A stretch of DNA of 8,681 nucleotides from Aquificota bacterium (lineage in GTDB: Bacteria > Aquificota > Aquificia > Aquificales > Aquificaceae), in NCBI GenBank assembly GCA_024280065.1, contig JAJRQX010000118.1, positions 1 to 8,681 on the forward strand. The letters run 5' to 3'. Below are positions 1 to 6,282 of this stretch, piece after piece (the first letter of the stretch is position 1; each line of letters starts with the position of its first letter). A program made the position numbers and the translations under genes. The notes under the pieces are model-generated. The model did no database searches, was not told where the DNA came from, and worked only from the letters and a program-made list of their open reading frames with translations.

Positions 1-1043
1 CCCCCGATCAGGCGGGTAATTATCTCCCCAACGTCTTTGGGTGGTTCGGACCAGACTATGATGTCCGGGTCTGAGGGGTCTCCTCTGAGGCTTATGTGGA
101 TGTTGAGATCGTCGCCCGGGTTCACGAGGTCCACCTCAATGGTTCTCCTGTCCTCTTCCGGGGTTCTGAGGACCGTCAGTTTACCGCTCCTGATGTAGAA
201 GGTCCTTCCGAAGTAGGTGAGCTCTCCTGATACCATGAGGACCTCAAGCCTGTAGGTAGGATCTGCCAGGGTTCCCGTGGCCTCACCTTTGATGTGGGCG
301 TATACATAACCTTCCGGGAGTCTTACCTTTACAGGTCTGTCAGACCTGAAGTTGACATGTATCCTGACGGGAGGTAGCTTTCTCCTTGCCTTTCTTCTCC
401 CGGTTTTGGTAACCCTTATCTCCCCGTTGAATTTGAGGTCCATACGCAGGTTACCCTCCTTGAGGTCCTTAACCTCAAGCCAGCCGTTTCCTGAAACCCT
501 CAGGTCCATTTTCATCGCGTCCGTTCTGTATGTTACGGGAAGTTCCTTTGCTATCAGGTAGAGGTAGTAGTTCCTGAGGTCTCCCGTTCCTAAGTTTGCA
601 GTAAGACCTCTCCCTTCACTCCAGAGACTCAGAAAGGCTGCCATGGACCTCCCTTCTGCTTCCAGCTCAAGGTTCAGGTTCATGGGAACCGAAAGGAACC
701 TGGAGTAGAGGACGGAACCTGGCTCCGTTTCGGCGTGGGCGTAGATCCTGCTTCTGCGTAGGTCAACCCTGTAGGTCAGCCCACCCTCCGCCCTGCCACC
801 CAGGAGGGATGCAGCCAAGAAGGAGATCTTCCTCAGGTCCGCCTTACCCCTGGAGGAGAAGAGAAGTTCCCCTCCCTTAAGTTTAAGGTTCACCTCACCC
901 TCAAGGCCTCCCCTATAGGGCAAGTTTATGCCCGCAGAACCTTCACTCAGGTTAACGTAGCCTTCGGACCTGCTTACCGTGACGAGCTCCTCACCGAGAA
1001 GCCTGACCTTCGCTCCGTTGAACAGGAGCTCTCTCCTTTCACC
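1..1043 (-). pseudogene. tamB: TamB C-terminal domain (DUF490-type), out of frame with the upstream part and cut by the window edge
   Basis: Reading the minus strand in the frame whose codons cover positions 3k to 3k+2, I translated from 1043 to 3 and met no stop, giving over 340 residues. The segment has the look of the TamB C-terminal domain: beta-rich blocks, a stretch reading LEVKDLKEGNLRMDLKFNGE, then GELTYFGRTFYIRSGKLTV, and near the edge a DPDIIVWSEPP motif followed by EIITRLIG. The latter resembles the 'PxI...S.PPL...EIL..L.FG' signature of the family. No ATG, GTG or TTG start with a ribosome site is visible near the beginning of this frame, so it is not a separate gene. It continues the 974-3034 frame after a -1 (or +2) shift. 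The combined protein would exceed 1010 residues, and its true 3' end lies left of the window. It could be a real null allele, a sequencing error or a recoded gene. Confidence 0.7.
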
Positions 1044-3034
1044 TCAAGCCCGCCGAAGGCTAACTCTACAACACCTTCCCTCCTCCTGACAGGCTTGATG
1101 TATAAGGTTAGGTTGTCCTCCACGTATATTCCTTCAAGACGCACAGGCACATCCCTCCCTGCGATCCTGTAGACACCTTCAGTCCAGAACTCGGCTCTCC
1201 CGGGACCGGCCTTGACCTGTACCCTTCCCTCAAAGCCTCCGTATCTTAGACTTCCCTCGGCGAAGACACTTCTCTCCCCAATGTTTGCCCTGAAGGTCCC
1301 TTCACCCACACGCTCTATCGTTAAGGTTCCCGTCAGGCTATCCCCCTCAAGTTTACCTCTGACGCTCCCACCGCCTAAGCTCCTCCCCCTCACCTTAAGG
1401 TCCGCTATGCTGAAGCTGAACTCTCCACCTCTCTCTCTTCCTCTGAGGGTAAGAAGAAGGGTTCCGGAGACGGCCACCTCAACCGGGTCCTTGAAGATGC
1501 GTCCCGAGTGGATGCTGATCCCTGCACTCGTAAAGCTCCTCTCCCTGACTACCTCAACCCTTCCCCTGCTCACAAACAACCTTGCCCCTCCGACTACGAC
1601 ATCAAAACCCTCAAGCCGAACCTCCGCCCTTACGCTCTCAACTGGCCTGCCCTTCAAACTCCCTCTGAAACCTTCTCCATGAAAGGTCATGAAAACTCTG
1701 CCGCCTGTGAAGACCACCCTGTAGGTACCCCCTCCCAGGCTGATGCCCCTCCACAGGAGGTTGGAAAAAGAACCGCTTCCCACGAGTTCCAGGCTCCCTT
1801 CCCTGTAGGCAACACCTCCCCTGTAGGACAGTAGAAGGGATACGTCTCCCTTACTAAGGGGGAATTCGGACAGGGACACCCGCCCGGAGAAGGATCTCCC
1901 TTTTATATCACCCTCAACGTCCACACGCCCAGGTCCTTCAACGCTTAAGCTCAGGAAACCGCTCCTGTCCCTGTAGCTGTAATCAAGGAACAGGAAACCT
2001 CTTTGGAAAGCTGTATCCCTGAACAGGATCCTCCCAGAATGCAAACTGGCCAAGACTCTTCCTTTATCCCTGTTTAAGACCACATCTCCCCATACTTCAG
2101 CCCTCAGGGGTTCCCTGAAGCCGAGGAGCCTTTCGTCCACCGTAAGTCTGTGGACCTTCAAGTCTAAAACCCTATCGGGCATCAGGGTCAGCTTATAGCT
2201 AGCCGAAAAATCCTCCCCCCAGATACTTCCGCTGGCGATCACATCCTTGCCGAACCTAACCTCAAGGTAGGCTCTGCCCCTGACGTTCCTGAAATCCCTC
2301 CTGCCCTTGATGACGACCTTCTTGGTGAAGATCTCAAGGTCCGCCTTCAGGTGTGTGTATGTGAGCTCTCCGGTCCCAGAGACCCTCACCCGATCCACGA
2401 GGTAGTTTCTCCACTCAACGGGTTTCACCCTCCCGTCTACAGTGAACGTCCCCCTTCCTCTTTCCGAGAGGAAGCCCTTTATGCTGAAGCTGAAGTCATC
2501 GGATAGTATGCTCGCACTTCTGATGACCGCCCCCTTTGACAGGAGCCTCACCTCCTTTACGTCCACCACAACGGGCCTTCCGTTCACGTGCAGGACGGAC
2601 CTAAGCTTTAAGAAACCTTCCTTAAGCCTCAGATCCTTTACGTGAACCCATAGGTGTCCCCCTCCCACGGAGGTGATGTAAAGGTTGTCCAGGCTGATGT
2701 CAGCTCTCCTGAGAAATCCGGGTATCGGGAATGTGGGAGGTCTCCTTCTCCCCTCCGGGGTTCCCTTCTCTCTCAGGGTTATCAGGATCACCTCCTCAGC
2801 TCTGATCCTGAGAGTACCGTCGTAGGACAGCCAGAACCCTCCAAGACCGACGAAGCTGTACCCACCTGAGACAGGTGAGTATAGGTAGGCTGTGTCCGCC
2901 TTTACTGTAAGAGGTGACAGGCTTATCTTCAGCCCCTCAAGCCCGAATAGGACCCTCTTAAGGATGAGGTAAGGTTTCAGAAAGGTGAAGTAACCGGTTA
3001 CCAGGATGAGGACTATGAGGGCTATACGGCCCAT
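974..3034 (-). CDS. tamB: TamB-like translocation/assembly module protein, N-terminal part (frame broken near its 3' end)
   Basis: The reading frame encodes 686 residues. It opens with one hydrophobic segment (about residues 4-20, IALIVLILVTGYFTFL) that would anchor the protein in the inner membrane. Long runs of alternating hydrophobic and polar residues follow, the pattern of AsmA/TamB-type beta-helical proteins. In that family such proteins span the periplasm and work with an Omp85 protein (TamA), or move lipid to the outer membrane. The ATG lies 4 bases after the stop of the HTH gene, with no clear Shine-Dalgarno, so it is probably translationally coupled. The last 18 codons (from about residue 669) are Ser/Arg-rich and unlike the rest. 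The natural continuation is in another frame (see the feature at 1-1043). TamB is assigned mainly from that C-terminal part; an AsmA-like relative is the alternative for this half alone. Confidence 0.75.
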   Translation of the reverse strand: MGRIALIVLILVTGYFTFLKPYLILKRVLFGLEGLKISLSPLTVKADTAYLYSPVSGGYSFVGLGGFWLSYDGTLRIRAEEVILITLREKGTPEGRRRPPTFPIPGFLRRADISLDNLYITSVGGGHLWVHVKDLRLKEGFLKLRSVLHVNGRPVVVDVKEVRLLSKGAVIRSASILSDDFSFSIKGFLSERGRGTFTVDGRVKPVEWRNYLVDRVRVSGTGELTYTHLKADLEIFTKKVVIKGRRDFRNVRGRAYLEVRFGKDVIASGSIWGEDFSASYKLTLMPDRVLDLKVHRLTVDERLLGFREPLRAEVWGDVVLNRDKGRVLASLHSGRILFRDTAFQRGFLFLDYSYRDRSGFLSLSVEGPGRVDVEGDIKGRSFSGRVSLSEFPLSKGDVSLLLSYRGGVAYREGSLELVGSGSFSNLLWRGISLGGGTYRVVFTGGRVFMTFHGEGFRGSLKGRPVESVRAEVRLEGFDVVVGGARLFVSRGRVEVVRERSFTSAGISIHSGRIFKDPVEVAVSGTLLLTLRGRERGGEFSFSIADLKVRGRSLGGGSVRGKLEGDSLTGTLTIERVGEGTFRANIGERSVFAEGSLRYGGFEGRVQVKAGPGRAEFWTEGVYRIAGRDVPVRLEGIYVEDNLTLYIKPVRRREGVVELAFGGLEVKGESSCSTERRSGFSVRSSSR
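1029..1036 (-). other. Likely frameshift site in the tamB-like gene (GA dinucleotide run)
   Basis: On the coding strand the run reads GGAGAGAG followed by CTCC. Removing one GA/AG unit joins the two frames without loss: ...EVKGE is followed directly by LLFNGAKVRLLGE. The new frame has a TGA at 1044-1046, and the old frame stops with TAA at 974-976, so any shift must lie between these points. I see no canonical X XXY YYZ heptamer in frame at this place. Confidence 0.65.
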
Positions 3035-3038
3035 TCAG

Positions 3039-3677
3039 TTAATCTATGCCGTGCATCTTCAAGTTCTCCTTTATCCTGTGGAGAAGCTCCGCGGGGTTCT
3101 TTATGGGGTAGTCTATCTCCTCAACCACCTCCTCCGCTCTCCTCCCCCTTATCATGACACCAGCGATCTTCTTCTTTATGTCCTCAGGTGAGTTTATCGG
3201 GAAGGAGGTTCCCTTTATCCTCTTCAGGACCATGTAAGCCCAGGGTATGTCAAGGGCTTGGGCTGTCTGGGTGCAGAACTCAAGGAACAGATTCGGCTCC
3301 TCATGACCCTCCTTCACCAGCTTGTAGGCAAGCTTGGCTATACCCCCCGCGGTGTGAACCCTGAGCTCCTTCTTCTCTTCCTGGGTCAGCTCGTCAATGT
3401 GCTTTATCTTATACATAGCCATCTCCGGGTCAGCCCTCATTATGTTCCTGACCGTCTGTTTGGTCAGACCTACCACCTGAGCTATCTCCTCCTCAGTCTT
3501 GAAGTATTCCTCCCTCAGGACCACCGCGAAGGATGCCCTCGCTAAGGAGGGTAACCAGGTGAGGGTCCTGTACTCCGCAAGCTTCTGGAGACCACCGAGG
3601 AGGTCTATCGCCTTGAGGAAGACCCTTGTTACCAGGGACTCCGCATCCACCTCAACAGGTTTGACCTCAATGACCAT
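3039..3677 (-). CDS. Helix-turn-helix regulatory protein, function unknown
   Basis: A 212-residue soluble protein with no signal peptide or membrane segment. A helix-turn-helix is visible at about residues 61-82 (EEEIAQVVGLTKQTVRNIMR), where the Gly70-Leu-Thr turn and the TVRNIM recognition helix are typical. It is flanked by helices on both sides, and the C-terminal half is helical and charged. It vaguely recalls the small 'probable regulatory domain' family found next to KaiC-like proteins in archaea and Aquificota, but I cannot confirm this and no KaiC-like gene is in the window. The start is well supported: GGGAGGTGA at 3681-3689, with 6 bases between the GGAGG core and ATG. It sits between tRNA-Pro and the tamB-like gene, 4 bases before the latter, so the two are probably cotranscribed. 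It might regulate transcription, but its target is unknown. Confidence 0.8.
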   Translation of the reverse strand: MVIEVKPVEVDAESLVTRVFLKAIDLLGGLQKLAEYRTLTWLPSLARASFAVVLREEYFKTEEEIAQVVGLTKQTVRNIMRADPEMAMYKIKHIDELTQEEKKELRVHTAGGIAKLAYKLVKEGHEEPNLFLEFCTQTAQALDIPWAYMVLKRIKGTSFPINSPEDIKKKIAGVMIRGRRAEEVVEEIDYPIKNPAELLHRIKENLKMHGID

Positions 3678-3680
3678 ACC

Positions 3681-3689
3681 TCACCTCCC
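3681..3689 (-). promoter_or_regulatory. Strong Shine-Dalgarno of the HTH gene
   Basis: On the minus strand this reads GGGAGGTGA, nearly the full complement of the 16S rRNA 3' tail. The GGAGG core sits 6 bases before the ATG at 3677 and fixes the start. The whole leader from the end of the tRNA to the ATG is only about 30 bases. Confidence 0.8.
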
Positions 3690-3698
3690 TGTAGGCAT

Positions 3699-3706
3699 AA
3701 AAAAAA
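3699..3706 (-). terminator. Eight-T run directly after tRNA-Pro, possible terminator
   Basis: The minus strand reads eight T residues immediately after the discriminator base of the tRNA. The folded tRNA, or its acceptor stem, followed by U8 could act as an intrinsic terminator or attenuator. There is no separate hairpin. The HTH gene starts only 21 bases further on with no obvious promoter of its own, so termination would have to be incomplete. U-rich tracts after tRNAs can also simply be processing sites. Confidence 0.35.
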
Positions 3707-3779
3707 TCGGGGTGACCGGACTTGAACCGGCGACCTCTGGCCCCCCATGCCAGCGCGCTACCACCTGCGCTACACCCCG
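3707..3779 (-). tRNA. tRNA-Pro (anticodon GGG)
   Basis: The 73-base minus-strand sequence folds into a full cloverleaf. The acceptor stem is CGGGGTG with CACCCCG, and the discriminator is A. The D stem is GCGC/GCGC with an AGGTGGTA loop. The anticodon stem is CTGGC/GCCAG with loop ATGGGGG, which places anticodon GGG at 3744-3746 after T33. The variable loop has 5 bases, and the T arm is GCCGG-TTCAAGT-CCGGT. The anticodon reads CCC and CCU. The 3' CCA is not encoded and must be added by nucleotidyltransferase. The gene starts 12 bases after the HU-family stop codon and lies between two protein genes on the same strand, suggesting it is released from a longer transcript by RNase P and 3' processing. 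Confidence 0.96.
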
Positions 3780-3790
3780 TTCATTTATTT

Positions 3791-3796
3791 ATTATA
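3791..3796 (-). promoter_or_regulatory. Possible -10 box (TATAAT) for tRNA-Pro
   Basis: A perfect TATAAT on the minus strand overlaps the last codons and stop of the HU-family gene and ends 11 bases before the mature tRNA 5' end. That spacing would start the transcript a few bases before the tRNA. No good TTGACA-like box is seen 16-18 bases upstream, and AT-rich stop-codon regions produce such matches by chance, so this is tentative. Confidence 0.35.
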
Positions 3797-4094
3797 CTTT
3801 CTTAAGCTTGAGCTGGGCGAGTTCAAGGAGCTTCTTTGAAGGTTTGAAGATTATCACCTTCCTGTCCGGGACGGGGACCTCCTCGCCGGTCCTGGGGTTC
3901 CTCCCGACCTTACCCTTCCTCATCTTCACTATGAAGGTTCCGAAGCCCGATATCTGAACCTTCTCCCCTCTCTGGAGGGTCTCCTCCATTATCCTGAATA
4001 TCTCGGAGACTATTTCATAAACCTCCTTCTTGGTTATCTTCAGCTCGCTGTTGCACCTCTCATACACAGAGTTAGCTATGTCCTTTTTGGTCAT
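3792..4094 (-). CDS. HU/IHF-family nucleoid DNA-bending protein
   Basis: The 100-residue protein matches the family in length (90-100) and order. It has an N-terminal helical dimerisation half starting MTKKDIANSVYER, then the ISGFGTF turn at residues 48-54. The DNA-binding arm carries GRNPRTGE at 64-71, whose proline (Pro67) is the residue that intercalates in the minor groove. It closes with FKPSKKL at 83-89. Such proteins form dimers that bend DNA and compact the nucleoid. The arm fits both HU and IHF subunits, so I give no symbol. The gene lies 48 bases after rpsA, the same order as rpsA-ihfB in enterobacteria. The start is supported by GGAG at 4102-4105, 7 bases before ATG. A short palindrome lies just upstream. 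Confidence 0.93.
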   Translation of the reverse strand: MTKKDIANSVYERCNSELKITKKEVYEIVSEIFRIMEETLQRGEKVQISGFGTFIVKMRKGKVGRNPRTGEEVPVPDRKVIIFKPSKKLLELAQLKLKKV

Positions 4095-4120
4095 CTCAAG
4101 TCTCCGGACGGCAAGGGAGC

Positions 4121-4133
4121 ATACTTAAAGTAT
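4121..4133. repeat. Perfect 13-base inverted repeat upstream of the HU-family gene
   Basis: ATACTT-A-AAGTAT is an exact palindrome around a central base, in the 48-base gap between rpsA and the HU-family gene. A TATACT hexamer on the minus strand (4129-4134) overlaps it and could be a -10 box for the HU gene. An operator overlapping a promoter is possible. The element is short and AT-rich, so chance is a real alternative. Confidence 0.35.
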
Positions 4134-4142
4134 ACACAACTT

Positions 4143-5741
4143 TTACATCTTCCACTTCTTCTTCAGGATCTCCCCAAGCTTGAACCCGCCTGTGTGGACC
4201 TCCTCCGCCTGAACCTCCTCCTTGGGAGCTTCCTCACCTCTCAGTGCCTTTATGGAGAAGGTTATCTTCTCCTCATTAGGGTCTAAGTCTATTATCCTGA
4301 CCTCATACTCCTTACCCGCCTCTATCCTGACGTCTCTGGGGACCTCCGAGAAGGGAAGTAACCCTTCCGCTCCCTCTGGAAGCTCCATGAAGGCTCCGAA
4401 GGGGAACACCTCCTTCACCTTAAGCCTGAGGGTGTCTCCTACCTTATACTTCTCCTTTATGGTTTCCCACGGGTTTGGGGTTAGCTGTTTTATGCCCAGC
4501 TTTATGAACCTTCCGTCCGTTCCGAGGATAACGAACTCCCTCTCCTCTCCCTCTTTCAGGACCTCCTCAACCCTCCTGGGCTTGGTCCAGGAGAGGTCGC
4601 TCCTGTGGATGATACCCTTCAACTTTCCATCACCTATGTCCACTATGGCCTTACTACCCTCTATCTTCAGTATCCTACCCTTTATCCTCGTCCCCGGCGG
4701 GTTCTCCTTCAGATACTCCTCCCAGGGCTTAGGTAGGGTCTGCTTTATGCTGAGGATCACCCTGCGTCTCTTAGGTTCTAACTTGAGTATCTTGAGCTTA
4801 ACGATCTCACCCTTTGAAGGTTCTGAGCCGTCCCAACTGACCTCATCGGGAGGAACGTAGCCCTCAACACCCTCGTCTATATCCACCACCACGCCCTTGG
4901 GGCCCGTCTGCACCACCTTGGCCTCTATGGTATCGCCGACTTTGTGGTTTTTAAGGAACTTCTCCCACGGGTTTTCCTTCATCTCCCTGAGGGAGACTAT
5001 CAGAAACTCCTTGTCCTTTGACTTCTTCTTGACCTTCACCTTAAGGGTCTCGTCCACCTCCGCATAGTTATAGGGGTTCCTGTCCCTTCCCCAGGAAAGC
5101 TCCTCCTTCGGAAGGAAAGCCCTCAGGGCACCGTCTATGAGCAGGGTTATGCCCTTGTTCGGGTCTATCTTTATCACCCTGCCCTCAACTACATCACCCT
5201 TCTTTAAGGTCCTCAGTAGCTCCTGCTTCCTCCTCTCCCTCTCCTCCTCAACGTAAGCCCTGTGGGAAACAACGACCCTGGGCCTGTTCTTCTGGACGGA
5301 TATCTCAAGGATCTTCACCCTGATAGGCTTGCCAACCGTGATCTTCTTCCCCGCCTCCGAGGAGGGCATGAAGGCCTTAACACCTTCAACGTCAACGATG
5401 AAGCCCCCTTTCGTCTTCCTCTCCACCTTGGCAACCACGTCCCTCCCATCCTCGTAAGCCTTCTGGAGTTTGTCCAGCTCCTTTTTCTCAGCTATAACCC
5501 TGTAAGAGAGAATCGGATTCTCAAGGCCCGGCGATATCCTCACTATGACCGCCTGGATCTCCTCCCCCTCCTTGGCCTCGGGTAGCTCCTCCCTCGGGAT
5601 CACCCCCTCCACCTTGTAGCCTATGTCCACGTAGATGAACCTATCGTCAACCTTAACGACCTTACCACTTACGACCTTGCCCTTTCGGAAGTCTTCCTCT
5701 TGAGGGAGGGCTTCGTTCAGGAGTTTCTCAAATTCGTTCAT
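4143..5741 (-). CDS. rpsA: 30S ribosomal protein S1
   Basis: With the start at 5741 the protein has 532 residues (E. coli S1: 557) and six S1 OB-fold domains at about residues 20-82, 100-160, 181-252, 268-332, 350-417 and 434-499. Domains 3-6 show typical S1 signatures, for example VFPFGAFMELPEGAEGLLP in domain 6, and the NPW linkers recur (NPWEKF, KPWEEY, NPWETI). The last 30 or so residues are a charged, probably flexible tail ending KKKWKM. S1 binds mRNA and brings it to the 30S subunit. A longer start at 5765 is open, but I chose Met9 for two reasons: GGAGGA (5746-5751) precedes it by 4 bases, and the upstream ATG overlaps a likely TATAAT -10 box. MNEFEKLLNEAL also aligns with known S1 N-termini. 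It leads the minus-strand block with the HU-family gene. Confidence 0.94.
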   Translation of the reverse strand: MNEFEKLLNEALPQEEDFRKGKVVSGKVVKVDDRFIYVDIGYKVEGVIPREELPEAKEGEEIQAVIVRISPGLENPILSYRVIAEKKELDKLQKAYEDGRDVVAKVERKTKGGFIVDVEGVKAFMPSSEAGKKITVGKPIRVKILEISVQKNRPRVVVSHRAYVEEERERRKQELLRTLKKGDVVEGRVIKIDPNKGITLLIDGALRAFLPKEELSWGRDRNPYNYAEVDETLKVKVKKKSKDKEFLIVSLREMKENPWEKFLKNHKVGDTIEAKVVQTGPKGVVVDIDEGVEGYVPPDEVSWDGSEPSKGEIVKLKILKLEPKRRRVILSIKQTLPKPWEEYLKENPPGTRIKGRILKIEGSKAIVDIGDGKLKGIIHRSDLSWTKPRRVEEVLKEGEEREFVILGTDGRFIKLGIKQLTPNPWETIKEKYKVGDTLRLKVKEVFPFGAFMELPEGAEGLLPFSEVPRDVRIEAGKEYEVRIIDLDPNEEKITFSIKALRGEEAPKEEVQAEEVHTGGFKLGEILKKKWKM

Positions 5742-5745
5742 GGGG

Positions 5746-5751
5746 TCCTCC
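5746..5751 (-). promoter_or_regulatory. Shine-Dalgarno deciding the rpsA start
   Basis: GGAGGA on the minus strand, 4 bases before the ATG at 5739-5741. No comparable site precedes the alternative ATG at 5763-5765, which makes the shorter S1 product the likely one. Confidence 0.75.
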
Positions 5752-5763
5752 ACGGGAAAATAC

Positions 5764-5790
5764 ATTATAGCAGAACAGCAGGGCCGTCAT
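5764..5790 (-). promoter_or_regulatory. Likely rpsA promoter
   Basis: The minus strand carries a perfect TATAAT (5769-5764), preceded by TGC to give an extended -10 look (TGCTATAAT). A weak -35 candidate ATGACG (5790-5785) lies 15 bases upstream. Transcription would start near 5757, leaving a leader of roughly 16 bases before the rpsA ATG. That is too short for the structured autoregulatory leader known from E. coli rpsA. Confidence 0.5.
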
Positions 5791-5791
5791 G

Positions 5792-5797
5792 TATATT
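5792..5797 (+). promoter_or_regulatory. Weak -10 candidate for the 154-residue protein and hslU
   Basis: TATATT on the plus strand, 21 bases before the ATG at 5818, in the divergent region shared with rpsA. A start near 5804 would leave only about 14 leader bases, still including the ribosome site. No -35 match is visible. Confidence 0.25.
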
Positions 5798-5808
5798 ATT
5801 AACCTTGA

Positions 5809-5815
5809 GGAGGTG
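5809..5815 (+). promoter_or_regulatory. Shine-Dalgarno of the 154-residue protein
   Basis: GGAGGTG inside GAGGAGGTGTT, with 4 bases from the GGAGG core to the ATG at 5818. It is a strong site that supports this small gene as truly expressed. Confidence 0.8.
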
Positions 5816-5817
5816 TT

Positions 5818-6282
5818 ATGGAGTTCTTCTTCTTCCTTGACGTCTACGCGGACAGACAGCTTATAGACTACTACATACTGTCCTTCAAGCTGGGCAACCT
5901 TAAGTCCGTGGAGCTTAAGGAGTGGTCCGGGAAGAACTACATAGTGGGCATAAAGGACTGGGAGAGATTCAGGAGGACAACCTATGACATAGTCCTCTAC
6001 GAACTCGGTGATGAGATAGAGAGGTTCAGGGACATAGAGACCGCTCTGAGGGAGGGATACAGGATAGCCTACAGGGAGGCTGCAAGGAGGGGAGCTAAGA
6101 AGGTGGTTCCCGCCATAGGCTACGGCAACCCGCCCGTTGAGCTGGTTGAAAGGTTCTTCCCGGTTCCTTTTGAGTTTGAGAAGTTCCCCGATGACATAGA
6201 CAGCTTCCTTGAGGAGATCGTCAGGAGCACACCCCGTGAACTGTCAACGAGAGGTATAGACGATGACGAAGTCTCTGTCTGA
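5818..6282 (+). CDS. Uncharacterised 154-residue protein, possibly macro-domain-like
   Basis: I do not recognise the family. The protein is soluble and acidic at its C-terminus, with no signal peptide; the FFFF stretch at residues 3-6 is a core beta strand rather than a membrane helix. Strand-like and helical stretches alternate ([25 protein letters not shown]). The segment at residues 76-103 has a long helix, then [15 protein letters not shown]. This resembles the 'A...G...I..PAIGTG' loop of macro domains and of the related N-terminal fold of M17 aminopeptidases. The N-terminal ADP-ribose-binding loop is not evident, so this is a weak structural guess. A strong Shine-Dalgarno supports the start. 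It overlaps hslU by 20 bases in another frame, so the two are cotranscribed and probably translationally coupled. It occupies the place hslV has in many bacteria but lacks the HslV TTI/TTV N-terminus and proteasome-type sequence. Confidence 0.85.
   Translation: MEFFFFLDVYADRQLIDYYILSFKLGNLKSVELKEWSGKNYIVGIKDWERFRRTTYDIVLYELGDEIERFRDIETALREGYRIAYREAARRGAKKVVPAIGYGNPPVELVERFFPVPFEFEKFPDDIDSFLEEIVRSTPRELSTRGIDDDEVSV

Noticed and set aside
352..561. Plus-strand open frame of 69 codons near the left edge
   Set aside because: It lies antisense to the continuous TamB C-terminal frame, which is far more protein-like.
1029..1043. Programmed -1 ribosomal frameshift site in tamB
   Set aside because: No in-frame X XXY YYZ heptamer is present, and a two-base repeat slip explains the junction more simply.
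1212..1834. Two overlapping plus-strand open frames inside the tamB-like gene
   Set aside because: Low-complexity Pro/Leu/Ser-rich shadows of the beta-rich minus-strand gene, without ribosome sites.
3499..3957. Plus-strand open frame of 152 codons across the tRNA
   Set aside because: It reads the antisense of tRNA-Pro, giving the familiar spurious peptide GVTGLEPATSGPP, and antisense of the HU and HTH genes. It has no ribosome site.
4102..4119. CTCC...GGAG inverted repeat as an rpsA terminator
   Set aside because: The stem is only four base pairs with a long loop and no following T run on the minus strand.
4222..4860. Plus-strand open frame of 212 codons within rpsA
   Set aside because: Antisense shadow of S1 domains; Ser/Phe/Leu-rich composition with no recognisable motif.
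5818..6282. Considered whether the gene before hslU is hslV
   Set aside because: HslV starts Met then TTI/TTV and carries proteasome-beta motifs; none of this is present, and the residue pattern is unrelated.
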